From a virus, in IMG/VR virus record IMGVR_UViG_3300020202_000001, positions 62,001-126,000 of that record: a stretch of DNA of 64,000 nucleotides; one strand, given 5' to 3'. Position 1 is the stretch's first letter. The number at the start of each line of letters is the position of its first letter. The notes below the pieces were generated by a model. It was not told where the DNA came from and did no database searches. It saw nothing but the letters and a program-made list of their open reading frames with translations. The position numbers and the translations under genes are program-made. Positions 34,345-42,201 of the stretch are shown here, one piece after another.

Positions 34345-34800
34345 ATGACCATGACCGCCCGCGAGCCGAACCTCCAGAACGTCCCCGTCCCGCTCACCGA
34401 CGCCCAACGGGTCGAGAGCGGGCGGATTCGCCTGATGTTCGGCGACCCCAAGCCGGTGCTGCTGACGGCAGACTACTCGGCCGTCGAGCTGCGGCTGCTC
34501 GCCCACGCGTCCGTCCACGGCGTCGACGCCCTCGACCCGCAGGCCGCCAAGGCCCGCGACGACGAGGACGAGGACGAGGAGGACGACGAGGACGATGACG
34601 ACGGCGACCTCCTCGACGACGACGAGGAGGACGAGGACGAGGAGGACGACGAAGACGACGACCTCGACGACGACGAGGATGACGACCTCGACGACGACGA
34701 GGACGACGATCTCGATGACGACGACGAGGACGACGACGACTTCGACGACGACGAAGACGACGAGGACGACGAAGACGACCTCGACGATGACGACGAGTAG
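34345..34800 (+). CDS. DNA polymerase A motif-A fragment fused to an Asp/Glu repeat tail
   Basis: 151 aa. Residues 6-14 (R-E-P-N-L-Q-N-V-P) and 39-56 (L-L-T-A-D-Y-S-A-V-E-L-R-L-L-A-H-A-S) match the family-A DNA polymerase palm, including motif A with its catalytic Asp (Asp43) and the D-Y-S-x-x-E-L-R signature. Everything else of a polymerase is missing: no motif B, motif C or exonuclease. From residue 72 to the end the protein is almost only Asp and Glu in D-D-E-D-type repeats. AAGGAG lies 11 bases upstream. It cannot be an active polymerase alone. It could be a split-polymerase piece, a DNA-mimic decoy, or a relic captured by an acidic tail. The next genes form one transcript with it. Confidence 0.8.
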   Translation: MTMTAREPNLQNVPVPLTDAQRVESGRIRLMFGDPKPVLLTADYSAVELRLLAHASVHGVDALDPQAAKARDDEDEDEEDDEDDDDGDLLDDDEEDEDEEDDEDDDLDDDEDDDLDDDEDDDLDDDDEDDDDFDDDEDDEDDEDDLDDDDE

Positions 34801-34815
34801 AGGAAGAGGAGAGCC

Positions 34816-35073
34816 TTGCTTCTAGTCGAAGGGACCATCCCCATCCACCCCGTGACCACGGCGGCCGCGACGGCCGACCCCAAGGAAGCGGCCCGACGCT
34901 TCCTCGCCGAACACCCGACCGCCCGGCTTGAGAGCATCGGCGGCAAGATCGTTCGGGGGGTGTGCCAGCGCTGCGGCACCCCGGTCATGGAAGACACGAA
35001 GGGCCACGCGTACGACCCCGAGACCGAGGCGTACACCTGCCCGAGCTGCAACCAAGGAGACAACCGGCCATGA
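34816..35073 (+). CDS. Zinc-ribbon protein
   Basis: 85 aa. Two Cys pairs, C-Q-R-C near residue 50 and C-P-S-C near residue 76, about 25 residues apart, form a rubredoxin-like zinc ribbon. The N-terminus (residues 1-40) is a basic/hydrophobic helix without motif. The TTG start follows an AAGAGGAGAG site. It overlaps the DUF1257-like gene by four bases (ATGA). Probably binds nucleic acid or a protein partner within the cassette. Confidence 0.6.
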   Translation: MLLVEGTIPIHPVTTAAATADPKEAARRFLAEHPTARLESIGGKIVRGVCQRCGTPVMEDTKGHAYDPETEAYTCPSCNQGDNRP

Positions 35074-35591
35074 GCCATGTGACCAGCTTCGAGCCCGACG
35101 AGAAGGACCAGCAGATCCGGGACCTCCCGGCCCTGGCTCGCGCCGCCGAGCGGTGCGGCCTGGAGTTCCGCGAGGGCCAGACCAGCTTCCACACCTGGGC
35201 CACCGACCACGGCCGCCTCGTCGGCGACTGGCCGGTCCCGCAGGGGTACACCCAGGCCGACATCGTGGGCGGGCAGTGCCTGCACGCGATGGGCATCCCC
35301 GGCAAGAAGGGCGTCCGCGGGACCGAGGGCTACGAGATCGGCATCGTCGAGAGCAAGAAGAACCCCGGCACCTACAGCATGCTCTTCGACTTCTTCAGCA
35401 GCTCGCTCTCCAGCAAGGTGAGCAGCGGCGCGAAGGACGCGAAGGGGAACGTGAAGCCCGACAAGCTCCACATGTTCTACCAGATCGAGGCGGCCCGCAC
35501 GGTCGCCAAGGCCAAGGGGTTCTCGTTCCAGGAGATCCCGCAGCCGGACGGCTCGATCACGGTGAAGTGCGGCAAGTCCGCCACGTTCTGA
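35070..35591 (+). CDS. DUF1257-like (Ycf35-related) protein
   Basis: 173 aa. Begins M-S-H-V-T-S-F, followed by a helix-beta pattern with I-R-D-L-P-A-L-A-R-A-A-E-R-C-G-L-E-F near residues 17-34 and Y-E-I-G-I-V-E-S ... G-T-Y-S-M-L-F-D-F-F near 88-108, closely reminiscent of DUF1257 proteins, which start M-S-H-F and end with a Y-x-I-G-x-V ... Y-x-L-V-x-D pattern. In cyanobacteria and planctomycetes such genes commonly sit beside a Ycf46-type AAA+ ATPase and a small DUF2997 protein, exactly as here. Biochemical role unknown; the match is by pattern and context. Confidence 0.6.
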   Translation: MSHVTSFEPDEKDQQIRDLPALARAAERCGLEFREGQTSFHTWATDHGRLVGDWPVPQGYTQADIVGGQCLHAMGIPGKKGVRGTEGYEIGIVESKKNPGTYSMLFDFFSSSLSSKVSSGAKDAKGNVKPDKLHMFYQIEAARTVAKAKGFSFQEIPQPDGSITVKCGKSATF

Positions 35592-35617
35592 GCGGCCACG
35601 GCCGCGGCACCCCGGTA

Positions 35618-35641
35618 GATCCCAAAACCGGTTTTTAGAAG
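35618..35641 (+). repeat. Dispersed AT-rich dyad, copy 6
   Basis: GATCCCAAAACCGGTTTTTA then GAAG: the A and T runs are shifted by one relative to copy 1, keeping the dyad. It lies between the DUF1257-like and DUF2997-like genes, 11 bases before the next GTG; the ribosome site GAGGAG overlaps its end. A short GCGGCC/GGCCGC hairpin precedes it. Confidence 0.85.
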
Positions 35642-35652
35642 AGGAGCACCCC

Positions 35653-35865
35653 GTGGAAGGTCCCCACATCCTGATGAAGTTCGCGATCGGCAAGCCGGTC
35701 GAGGTCCGCGTGAACGGCGTGAAGGGCTCGGCGTGCCGGGCGTTCTCCAAGCCGTTCGAGGACGCGATCGGCGGCAAGGTCGTCGCCGACGTCCCCACCG
35801 CCGAGATGACTCAGCCCGCGACGGTCGGGGCCGAGGTCAAGGCCGGCGGCGGCAAGACGTTCTGA
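35653..35865 (+). CDS. DUF2997-like small protein
   Basis: 70 aa. The stretch V-E-V-R-V-N-G-V-K-G-S-A-C-R-A-F (residues 17-32) followed by F-E-D-A-I-G-G-K-V matches the DUF2997 pattern in which a beta-strand with V-x-G-x-x-G-x-x-C precedes a helix ending E-x-A-L-G. Such proteins accompany DUF1257 and Ycf46-like ATPases. The GTG start has a good GAGGAG site. Presumably a ubiquitin-like or adaptor-sized partner; function unknown. Confidence 0.6.
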   Translation: MEGPHILMKFAIGKPVEVRVNGVKGSACRAFSKPFEDAIGGKVVADVPTAEMTQPATVGAEVKAGGGKTF

Positions 35866-35911
35866 CCCCACGACCCGCGCGAGACGTACCCGACGACGAC
35901 GACGACACCAC

Positions 35912-35940
35912 GCCGGCCCCGGGCTCCACCTGGGGCCGGC
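35912..35940 (+). terminator. Hairpin between DUF2997-like and AAA+ genes
   Basis: GCCGGCCCC / GGGGCCGGC, nine perfect pairs around an 11-base loop, followed by TCGCTTCCCG rather than a T run. It may lower transcription into the ATPase gene or stabilise the upstream mRNA. Confidence 0.55.
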
Positions 35941-35965
35941 TCGCTTCCCGAAGGTAAGTAAGCAC

Positions 35966-37549
35966 ATGGCTCGACTGAAAAAGGAAATCAAGGAGGCCAT
36001 CGCGGCCGCCTTCAGCGGAATCTGGATCAACAGCTACGAGCACGAGGACGCCCTCGCCGCCATCTCCGAGGCGTGCAAGGAGCACACCTGGCAGCTCATC
36101 ACCTGGGACCCGGAGTTCGGCGTCCGCAGCCCCGAGGACAAGAACCCGACCCCGAGCGACGACGAGCCGAACCCGGCGATCGCCCTCCACCAGCTGCTGA
36201 AGCTGGACACGGAGGAGAACCGGGCGATCCTCGTGCTTCGCAACGTGCTGCCGTACCTGGCCAGCGCCGAGGGCCGCGTCGGCAGCCCGCGGTTCCTGCA
36301 GGTCCTGCAGCGGACGATCGAGCAGGGAGCCCAGGACGGGCACCACGTCGTCATCCTCTCCTACGACAACCTCGCGGTGCCGCGCGAGCTGGAGAAGATG
36401 GTCTACATCATCGACCACGACCTCCCCGACGCCGAGGAGCTGCACGACCTGATGGCGTCGGTCGAGGACAACGAGGCCAAGCTCCCGGCCAAGGACAGCC
36501 CCGAGGCCAAGCTGCTGACCGACGCGGCGGCCGGGCTCACGCGGCTGGAGGCCCTCGGGGCGTTCAGCAAGAGCAAGGCGAAGCACCGCATGCTCAAGCC
36601 CGACGTGCTCTGGGAGCTGAAGGCGAAGATGCTCCAGAAGACCGGGCTGCTGGAGATGCTGACGAAGAAGACGGTCGCGGCGAACGACACGCCGATCGGC
36701 TTCTCGATGCTCGGCGGCCTGAACGTGCTCAAGGGCTTCTGCAAGAACATGTTCGACAGCCCGAACCGCAGCAAGAAGGTCCGGCCGCTCGGCGTCATGC
36801 TGGTCGGCCCGTCCGGCACGGGCAAGTCCGCGTTCGCCACCAGCCTCGGCGACGAGATCGGGTGGCCGACCGTGCGGCTCGACCCGGGCAAGCTGATGGG
36901 CAGCCTGGTCGGCGACACGGAGGCGAACACGCGGCGTGCCCTGAAGACGATCGACGCGATGAGCCCGTGCGTCCTGATGGTCGACGAGGTCGAGAAGGCC
37001 CTGGCCGGCAGCGGCGGCGGTGCCCACGACAGCGGCGTCGGTGCCCGCCTGCTCGGGTCGCTGCTGACGTGGATGAACGACCACACGAGCGAGGTCTTCA
37101 TCATCATGACCTCGAACGACATCACCGGGCTGCCGCCGGAGTTCACCCGGGCCGAGCGGTTCGACGGCATCTTCTTCCTCGACCTCCCGGGCAAGGAGCA
37201 GCGGGAGATGGTGTGGGACATCTACACCACCTACTACGCCAAGCACGGGCTGACGAAGGAGATGATCGCCGAGCGGCCGGACGACGAGAACTGGACGCCG
37301 GCGGAGATCAAGGCGAACTGCCGGCTGGCGACGCTGCACAACACGACGCTCAAGGAGGCGTCGAAGTTCATCGTCCCGGTGTACAAGACGAGCAAGGAGA
37401 AGATCGTCGCCCTGCAGCAGTGGGCGACGAACCGCACGCTCAGCTCCGACTACCCGGGGATGTACGACATCAACGGGCCGAAGAAGCTGGTCACGACGAT
37501 GGAGGAGGGTGCCCCCGCCCGCCCCCGCCGCCGCGTCACGCGGGCGTAA
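35966..37549 (+). CDS. Ycf46-like AAA+ ATPase
   Basis: 527 aa. An N-terminal half without motif (helical, with W-D-P-E-F at residues 48-52) precedes an AAA+ domain with Walker A G-P-S-G-T-G-K-S (281-288), Walker B V-L-M-V-D-E-V (336-342), sensor-1-like I-M-T-S-N-D-I and an R-F-D-x-I-F-F-L-D-L-P element. The order and spacing match Ycf46-type AAA+ proteins of cyanobacteria, plastids and planctomycetes, whose neighbours are DUF1257 and DUF2997. ATP-dependent remodelling of an unknown partner is likely. ATG start; GAAGG is 13 bases upstream. A hairpin follows the gene. Confidence 0.8.
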   Translation: MARLKKEIKEAIAAAFSGIWINSYEHEDALAAISEACKEHTWQLITWDPEFGVRSPEDKNPTPSDDEPNPAIALHQLLKLDTEENRAILVLRNVLPYLASAEGRVGSPRFLQVLQRTIEQGAQDGHHVVILSYDNLAVPRELEKMVYIIDHDLPDAEELHDLMASVEDNEAKLPAKDSPEAKLLTDAAAGLTRLEALGAFSKSKAKHRMLKPDVLWELKAKMLQKTGLLEMLTKKTVAANDTPIGFSMLGGLNVLKGFCKNMFDSPNRSKKVRPLGVMLVGPSGTGKSAFATSLGDEIGWPTVRLDPGKLMGSLVGDTEANTRRALKTIDAMSPCVLMVDEVEKALAGSGGGAHDSGVGARLLGSLLTWMNDHTSEVFIIMTSNDITGLPPEFTRAERFDGIFFLDLPGKEQREMVWDIYTTYYAKHGLTKEMIAERPDDENWTPAEIKANCRLATLHNTTLKEASKFIVPVYKTSKEKIVALQQWATNRTLSSDYPGMYDINGPKKLVTTMEEGAPARPRRRVTRA

Positions 37550-37590
37550 CCACACGCGACCGAACGACAGGTAGCCCTGTCAAGGAAGAC

Positions 37591-37620
37591 GGGCCACGGC
37601 GCACCACCGCGCCGTGGCCC
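37591..37620 (+). terminator. Strong terminator-like hairpin
   Basis: GGGCCACGGCGC / GCGCCGTGGCCC, 12 perfect pairs around ACCACC, closing the AAA+ cassette. No T run follows, so termination may need Rho or the hairpin may act as an mRNA end-protector. Confidence 0.6.
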
Positions 37621-37645
37621 GCTGCGTTAGCAGACGGAGACCGTG

Positions 37646-39202
37646 ATGACGATGACGGCCAAGAAGCCGCTACCCAGGCTGGCCCCCGAGGGGCCAACCC
37701 AGAAACCACAACAGAGCGACGCGGACCGCCAGCGGAAGGCCCGCGTCGCCAAGCTCGCGAGCGAGGTGGCGACCACCACCGCCGAGAACGACGTGACCCT
37801 GACCCAGGCCGAGGTCAGCGAGGCGATCGAGATCTGCCGGGGCGTGTACAAGCTCCGCGGCGAGGACGGCCTGCAGCAGCTGAAGGGCGCGAAGATCACC
37901 GGCCGCGTCCTGATCGGGAAGCACCGGGAGCACGGCAACAGCGTCGAGGCGATGCTGCAGTCGCTGTTCCCGTCGTTGTTCGACAAGGTCGCCGGCGTCG
38001 ACGTGGACGCCGAGGCCAAGAAGCTGATGGCCGAGTGCGGGGCCGTGAAGATCACCTGGTCCTGGTTCCGCACCGGGATCAAGGTCGACAAGGCCTCGAA
38101 GGCGGCCATGGCGACGGCGGCCGGCACGACCGACAGCGGGTTCAGCGCGAACAAGCGGCTGATGGGCTCCACCCACCCGACGATCAAGGAGGCGAACGAG
38201 CTGCGGGGCCGGATCACCGGCTACGTCCGCGGGATCTCGCTCCCGGTCACGAAGCTCGGGGAGGCCGGCGGCAAGAAGAAGGAGGGCGGCGTCGTCCTGA
38301 TCCGCAAGAAGGACCTCGCCGACTTCGAGGAGCGGATGACCGCGTTCATCGCCGAGCTGAAGACGATGGAGCAGAAGGTCAACGACGCGATGCCCTCGAT
38401 CAAGGAGGCGGACCGCCAGCGGCTCGGCGAGCTGTTCAAGGAGGGCGACTACCCGCCGGCCGTGCAGCTCCGCATGGGGTACTACGCGGTCAACCTCGAA
38501 CCGCCGGCGTACCTGGAGAAGTTCGCCCCGAAGATGTTCGAGCGGGAGCGGCGGAAGGCCGAGGGCTGGTGGCAGGGCGTGTACGAGAACGCCGCCGCCG
38601 AGTTCATGGAGGAGTTCAAGGCGGTCATCGGCACCTGGGTCGAGGCCCTCGGCCCGATCGTCAAGATCTACCCGGACGAGGAGCACAAGCTCGCCCGGCT
38701 GAGCGGGGCGGAGGTCCGCCAGCGGATCACGAACAAGGAGGACCCCGACGTCCCGGTCGGCAAGGTGCAGCTCGTCGTCCGGTACAAGAAGCCGGGCGAC
38801 AAGAACATCACGGAGGAGACGCTCGCGCCGATGACGACGGCCGAGTACGCGGACCTGAAGCCGAACGAGACGGCCGACAAGTGCCGGACGTTCAAGAACA
38901 GCACGGTCGAGAACCTGCTCGACATGGTGACGAAGTTCCGCACGCTCGGGGCGACGATCTCCGCGAGCAAGGACTTCGCCGGGCTGGTGGACGAGATCGA
39001 GTCCCAGGTGAAGAAGGCCGGCAACAAGGCCGTCGACATCGGGGACGAGCTGCGGGTCAGCAAGAGCTTCCGCGGCACGATCCACGCCCTGATGCAGCAG
39101 GCGTCGGACAAGCTCGCCGGCGAGATCCAGACGTTCACCAAGCGGCGTCGCAAGGTGGACACGACCATCATGGCCGACGACCAGGTCGAGGCCGAGGAGT
39201 AG
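37646..39202 (+). CDS. Large helical protein, unknown
   Basis: 518 aa. Mostly alpha-helical; residues about 35-90 have a heptad-like pattern, and residues about 210-330 contain repeated acidic/basic helices around E-G-W-W-Q-G-V-Y-E-N-A-A. ATG at 37646 (six bases after GGAG) is preferred over an in-frame GTG three bases earlier. No catalytic motif recognised. It follows the AAA+ cassette after a hairpin and may start a new transcript. DUF3150-like proteins were considered but the match is not convincing. Confidence 0.55.
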   Translation: MTMTAKKPLPRLAPEGPTQKPQQSDADRQRKARVAKLASEVATTTAENDVTLTQAEVSEAIEICRGVYKLRGEDGLQQLKGAKITGRVLIGKHREHGNSVEAMLQSLFPSLFDKVAGVDVDAEAKKLMAECGAVKITWSWFRTGIKVDKASKAAMATAAGTTDSGFSANKRLMGSTHPTIKEANELRGRITGYVRGISLPVTKLGEAGGKKKEGGVVLIRKKDLADFEERMTAFIAELKTMEQKVNDAMPSIKEADRQRLGELFKEGDYPPAVQLRMGYYAVNLEPPAYLEKFAPKMFERERRKAEGWWQGVYENAAAEFMEEFKAVIGTWVEALGPIVKIYPDEEHKLARLSGAEVRQRITNKEDPDVPVGKVQLVVRYKKPGDKNITEETLAPMTTAEYADLKPNETADKCRTFKNSTVENLLDMVTKFRTLGATISASKDFAGLVDEIESQVKKAGNKAVDIGDELRVSKSFRGTIHALMQQASDKLAGEIQTFTKRRRKVDTTIMADDQVEAEE

Positions 39203-39208
39203 CACGCG

Positions 39209-39877
39209 ATGTTCCCGACGCGAGGCAGCGACTGGCTGGACTACCCGCCCCAAGGGCTGGCGTGGGTGAAGCACGTCACCCGCCCATCGGACCTGAACCT
39301 GAACGAGTCGGGCGGGTACGCCTTCTCGTTGACGTTCAGCAACTTCGACAAGAAGGTCCTGATGGGGCCGGACGACTTCCTGCTGGTCGCCGCACAGGAG
39401 GACAACCCGGCCGCCGACACCGGCGCGCCGGGTGGTCCTCCGCGTCGGTACCGCTTCGTGCTCGTCAGCGGGAAGGTGACGCGGGACTTCGACGACAAGG
39501 ACGTGATCTCGCCCGTGCGGGACCACGACATCCGGGTCGCGTACCAGAAGGCCCTGCAGGCCGGGATCGTGCCCGAGCACAAGGTGCAGAGCGGGCGGCA
39601 CAACCAGATCTACCAGATGGCGGTGTACTGCTACATGCACTACCACGCCAACGGACACCCGGCGGCCGTGCCGGCGAAGGCGAAGAAGTTCGTCCCGCCC
39701 AAGGCCGTCGTCCCGTTCCCCGGCCTGGCCCGAAAGAAGCGACGCATCGACGTCGGCCTGCTGGCCGACGAGGACCGGGACGACCCGGCCGAGGAGACGA
39801 AGAAGGAGCGGCCGCGTGGCCAAGCGAAAGCCGGCAGGCGGAAGCCCCGCCGACCCCCGCCCGACTACCGACTGTGA
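39209..39877 (+). CDS. Hypothetical protein
   Basis: 222 aa; GAGGAG precedes the ATG. The N-terminal half is beta-rich with W-L-D-Y-P-P-Q-G; a central conserved-looking stretch H-N-Q-I-Y-Q-M-A-V-Y-C-Y-M-H-Y-H (about residues 131-146) is rich in His and Tyr and could bind metal or nucleic acid. The Arg/Lys/Pro-rich tail overlaps the next gene by 62 bases. Family not recognised. Confidence 0.55.
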   Translation: MFPTRGSDWLDYPPQGLAWVKHVTRPSDLNLNESGGYAFSLTFSNFDKKVLMGPDDFLLVAAQEDNPAADTGAPGGPPRRYRFVLVSGKVTRDFDDKDVISPVRDHDIRVAYQKALQAGIVPEHKVQSGRHNQIYQMAVYCYMHYHANGHPAAVPAKAKKFVPPKAVVPFPGLARKKRRIDVGLLADEDRDDPAEETKKERPRGQAKAGRRKPRRPPPDYRL

Positions 39878-40430
39878 GAAGCCGGGGGCGTCGCCGTGCA
39901 AGCAGTGCCCGTTCAAGAAGACGAGCATGCGGGGCTACACCGGCCCGCACAAGCACTTCGTCGAGATCCTCCAGATCGTCCACAAGGACGGGAAGTTCCC
40001 CTGCCACATGCGGGTGAACGCGATCCTGGAGAAGGCCCGCGAGAAGCGGGGGCGGGCGGAGGGCGAGGAGACGAAGAAGGAGTTCGACAAGGCGTGGGAC
40101 AAGGCCCCGTTCTGCACGGGAGCCCTGGCCTACGCCAACAACACCTGCAAGCTCGTGCGGCACCCCTCCGGTGCCCCGCACGCCGACCGGATCGGCGAGC
40201 GTGACGACGTGTTCCAAGACGCCGTGGAGGCCCAGGTCTACCACCACGGCGAACGCGACGTCCGCGAGATCATGTTCGGCCACAAGCTCCCGGTGAAGAC
40301 CGTCCGGGACTGGGTCAAGCGAAAGGCGAAGACCGATGCAGAAGATCAGCGAGGACGACGCGGTCAACAAGCTGACCAACTGGGCACGAAACGTCGCGGA
40401 CCTCGACGACCTCGCACGCGAGGTCAGTGA
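39816..40430 (+). CDS. Cys/His phage protein with C-P-F-K motif
   Basis: 204 aa, GTG start, AAGGAG upstream. A C-K-Q-C-P-F-K motif (near residue 28) with a later C-H (near 63) and two more Cys (near 98 and 109) forms a small zinc-binding domain like that of common phage proteins of unknown function that begin C-x-x-C-P-x-R. The C-terminal ~35 residues overlap the next gene in another frame. Its role is unknown; nucleic-acid binding is plausible. Confidence 0.55.
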   Translation: MAKRKPAGGSPADPRPTTDCEKPGASPCKQCPFKKTSMRGYTGPHKHFVEILQIVHKDGKFPCHMRVNAILEKAREKRGRAEGEETKKEFDKAWDKAPFCTGALAYANNTCKLVRHPSGAPHADRIGERDDVFQDAVEAQVYHHGERDVREIMFGHKLPVKTVRDWVKRKAKTDAEDQRGRRGQQADQLGTKRRGPRRPRTRGQ

Positions 40431-40548
40431 GATCACGACGGACGGCCCGGTCGTGGTGGTCGGCGGCGACGGCACGGAGAGCGACGTCTTCAAGGACGGC
40501 GTCCGCGTCGAGGAGGACGAAGGGAAGAAGCCCGATGGCGGCGAGTAA
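40336..40548 (+). CDS. Small acidic hypothetical protein
   Basis: 70 aa, acidic, with a helix-strand pattern (V-N-K-L-T-N-W ... V-V-V-V-G-G-D-G). It starts inside the preceding gene and overlaps the following one by 14 bases. The reading frame has normal codon usage for the window, supporting coding. Function unknown. Confidence 0.5.
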   Translation: MQKISEDDAVNKLTNWARNVADLDDLAREVSEITTDGPVVVVGGDGTESDVFKDGVRVEEDEGKKPDGGE

Positions 40549-40747
40549 GGCTCAGCTGCAGACGGCCGCGAGGCTGCGGAAAGAAGGGTTCAACAAGTCC
40601 CGGGTGTCCGACACGCCCAGGTACGTTCGCGTCGGCTGCGACCAGTGCCAAGCCATGGTCGTCAACAACGTCGCGATCCACGAGGCCGGCTGCCCGAACG
40701 AGCGGCGGTCGAGGAGGAACGACGACGATGAGTACGACACGGACTGA
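40535..40747 (+). CDS. Small zinc-finger protein
   Basis: 70 aa. C-D-Q-C near residue 35 and H-E-A-G-C near residue 49 give a C2HC-type treble-clef or zinc-finger pattern, preceded by a basic helix. It overlaps the YkgJ-like gene by 20 bases. It could bind nucleic acid. ATG follows GAAGGGAAG. Confidence 0.55.
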   Translation: MAASKAQLQTAARLRKEGFNKSRVSDTPRYVRVGCDQCQAMVVNNVAIHEAGCPNERRSRRNDDDEYDTD

Positions 40748-41264
40748 GTTCGGCTTCGAGCGGACGAAGTGCGGGTGCCGCAAGTGCAGCATCAACTGCG
40801 AGCACATCCCCGGCTTCCTCGTGCCGGCCGACGTCCCGCGGATCGCGGCGAAGCTCGGGTACACCGACCTGGGCAAGTTCGCCGAGGAGAACCTGCGGGC
40901 GTCGCCGGGCTGGAAGATCGGGATGCGGGACAACCGCACCGGCGAGGTGACGGGGGCCATCCGGCTCCCGACGCTCGTGCCGGCCCGCCAGGAGAACGGG
41001 CACTGCAAGTTCCTCAAGGAGGGGCGGTGCCAGATCCACGACGTGGCCCCGTACGGGTGCGCGTTCTTCGACGAGCACATGACCGACCCCGAGGGCGACC
41101 GCCGATCGCAGGCGGCCCTGATGGCGGTGGCCGAGGACAACGACGCCGAGGGCGACTACCACCTGCTGGGGCACTACCTCCGCAGCAAGGGGCTCGACGC
41201 CCCGGGACCCGAGGTGACGCGGCCGAGGCTGTACCTGGCCCGGCTGCTGGAAGGCCTGACCTGA
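40728..41264 (+). CDS. YkgJ-like cysteine-cluster protein
   Basis: 178 aa. Cys pattern C-G-C-R-K-C-S-I-N-C near residue 15 and C-K-F-L-K-E-G-R-C-Q-I-H ... P-Y-G-C near 92-111 matches the YkgJ family (Fe-S or zinc cluster proteins). Residues between are helical. In phages and bacteria the family's role is unclear; a redox or metal-storage function is often proposed. The ATG overlaps the previous gene. Confidence 0.7.
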   Translation: MSTTRTEFGFERTKCGCRKCSINCEHIPGFLVPADVPRIAAKLGYTDLGKFAEENLRASPGWKIGMRDNRTGEVTGAIRLPTLVPARQENGHCKFLKEGRCQIHDVAPYGCAFFDEHMTDPEGDRRSQAALMAVAEDNDAEGDYHLLGHYLRSKGLDAPGPEVTRPRLYLARLLEGLT

Positions 41265-41626
41265 TGGCGAAGATCACCAACCACCACTTCACGGCCGAGG
41301 TCCGCGACGGCTGCATCCGCGTGAGCGACAGGGCCGGGGTGGAGTGCTTCACGGCCCGGGCGGTCATGCACCCCAACAGCTCGCACACCCGCCCGGGCTG
41401 GGCGGTGGTGGCGGGCAAGCTGACGTGGCCGAGCATCCCGCGGCACGAGCTGTACACGATGCTGGCGGCGTTCGGGTTCCTCGCCGGCCAGCGGAAGAAG
41501 CTGACCAACGCGGGAGCCCGGGCCGGCGGCTTCGACCTGGGCCAGCCGCTGGTGACGAACGGCAACGTCAAGGAGCCCGACGAGGACGACGACCATGAGC
41601 AAAGCGAAGAGGGGGCCGAGGGGTAA
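41264..41626 (+). CDS. Hypothetical protein
   Basis: 120 aa. Starts on the base where the preceding stop ends (TGATG), so translation is coupled. Basic N-terminal half, a W-A-V-V-A-G-K-L-T-W-P stretch, and an acidic tail that overlaps the next gene by 32 bases. No family recognised. Confidence 0.5.
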   Translation: MAKITNHHFTAEVRDGCIRVSDRAGVECFTARAVMHPNSSHTRPGWAVVAGKLTWPSIPRHELYTMLAAFGFLAGQRKKLTNAGARAGGFDLGQPLVTNGNVKEPDEDDDHEQSEEGAEG

Positions 41627-41996
41627 CGTCGGGACGGCACCGCCGCCCGCCGGCAAACCCGGCCCCAAGCCGCGGTACATCATCAACACGGGGAGCCAGC
41701 TGCCCGGCTGGTTCTCCGACAAGACCCCGGACAGCCCGGTCACGAACCCGGGCCTCGCGACGCAGTTCTTCCACAAGGAGGCCTGCGCCGCCGAGGGCCG
41801 GCTCCGCCGCATCGGGTTCAAGGGAGCCACGATCGAGCCGGTGCGGCCGTGGTACCACGTCATGTCCGCCCTCTCGAATCACTTCACGATCGAGGAGGCG
41901 GTCGAGGCAAGGAAGAAGTGCGACAACCCCGCCAGCGACATCCTGCTCTACGAGCCGGACGGCGAGGGCGGGTGGACGTACAGGAAGGTCGGCTGA
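41595..41996 (+). CDS. Hypothetical protein
   Basis: 133 aa with basic Gly/Pro-rich N-terminus and a mixed C-terminus containing W-Y-H-V-M-S-A-L-S-N-H-F near residue 79. ATG with weak GAGGACGACGACC upstream. One base separates its stop from the membrane protein that follows. Function unknown. Confidence 0.5.
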   Translation: MSKAKRGPRGNVGTAPPPAGKPGPKPRYIINTGSQLPGWFSDKTPDSPVTNPGLATQFFHKEACAAEGRLRRIGFKGATIEPVRPWYHVMSALSNHFTIEEAVEARKKCDNPASDILLYEPDGEGGWTYRKVG

Positions 41997-41997
41997 G

Positions 41998-42201
41998 ATG
42001 AGCATCCGCAGACGCGACCCACGCAGCTTCTACCAGGGCCTGTTCTTCTCGGCCCTCGGCATCAGCGTCGGGACGATCGCCGGCGTCAAGGTGGACCCGA
42101 ACTACAACTGGATGAACGTCGCCTTCGGCGTCGGCGTCTGGCTGGCGTTCGCCGGCCTGCTGTGGTTCCTGTTCATGAAACGAACCAGGCCCAATGGCTG
42201 A
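41998..42201 (+). CDS. Small two-helix membrane protein
   Basis: 67 aa. Two hydrophobic segments, about residues 13-30 and 41-60 (V-G-V-W-L-A-F-A-G-L-L-W-F-L-F), separated by a short polar loop; positively charged N-terminus (R-R-R) and C-terminus (K-R-T-R), so both ends probably face the cytoplasm. Size and topology would suit a holin or a membrane-modulating protein, but no endolysin lies beside it, so this is only a possibility. Confidence 0.55.
   Translation: MSIRRRDPRSFYQGLFFSALGISVGTIAGVKVDPNYNWMNVAFGVGVWLAFAGLLWFLFMKRTRPNG

Noticed and set aside
34345-34800. Full-length polymerase gene broken by a frameshift in the acidic region
   Set aside because: No motif B or C was found in any frame downstream, and the following genes are distinct with their own starts.
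37646-39202. DUF3150-like partner of AAA+ ATPases
   Set aside because: Only general helical character and position agree; no signature residues could be matched with confidence.
41998-42201. Holin
   Set aside because: Two membrane helices fit, but no endolysin or spanin is adjacent and topology alone is not enough.
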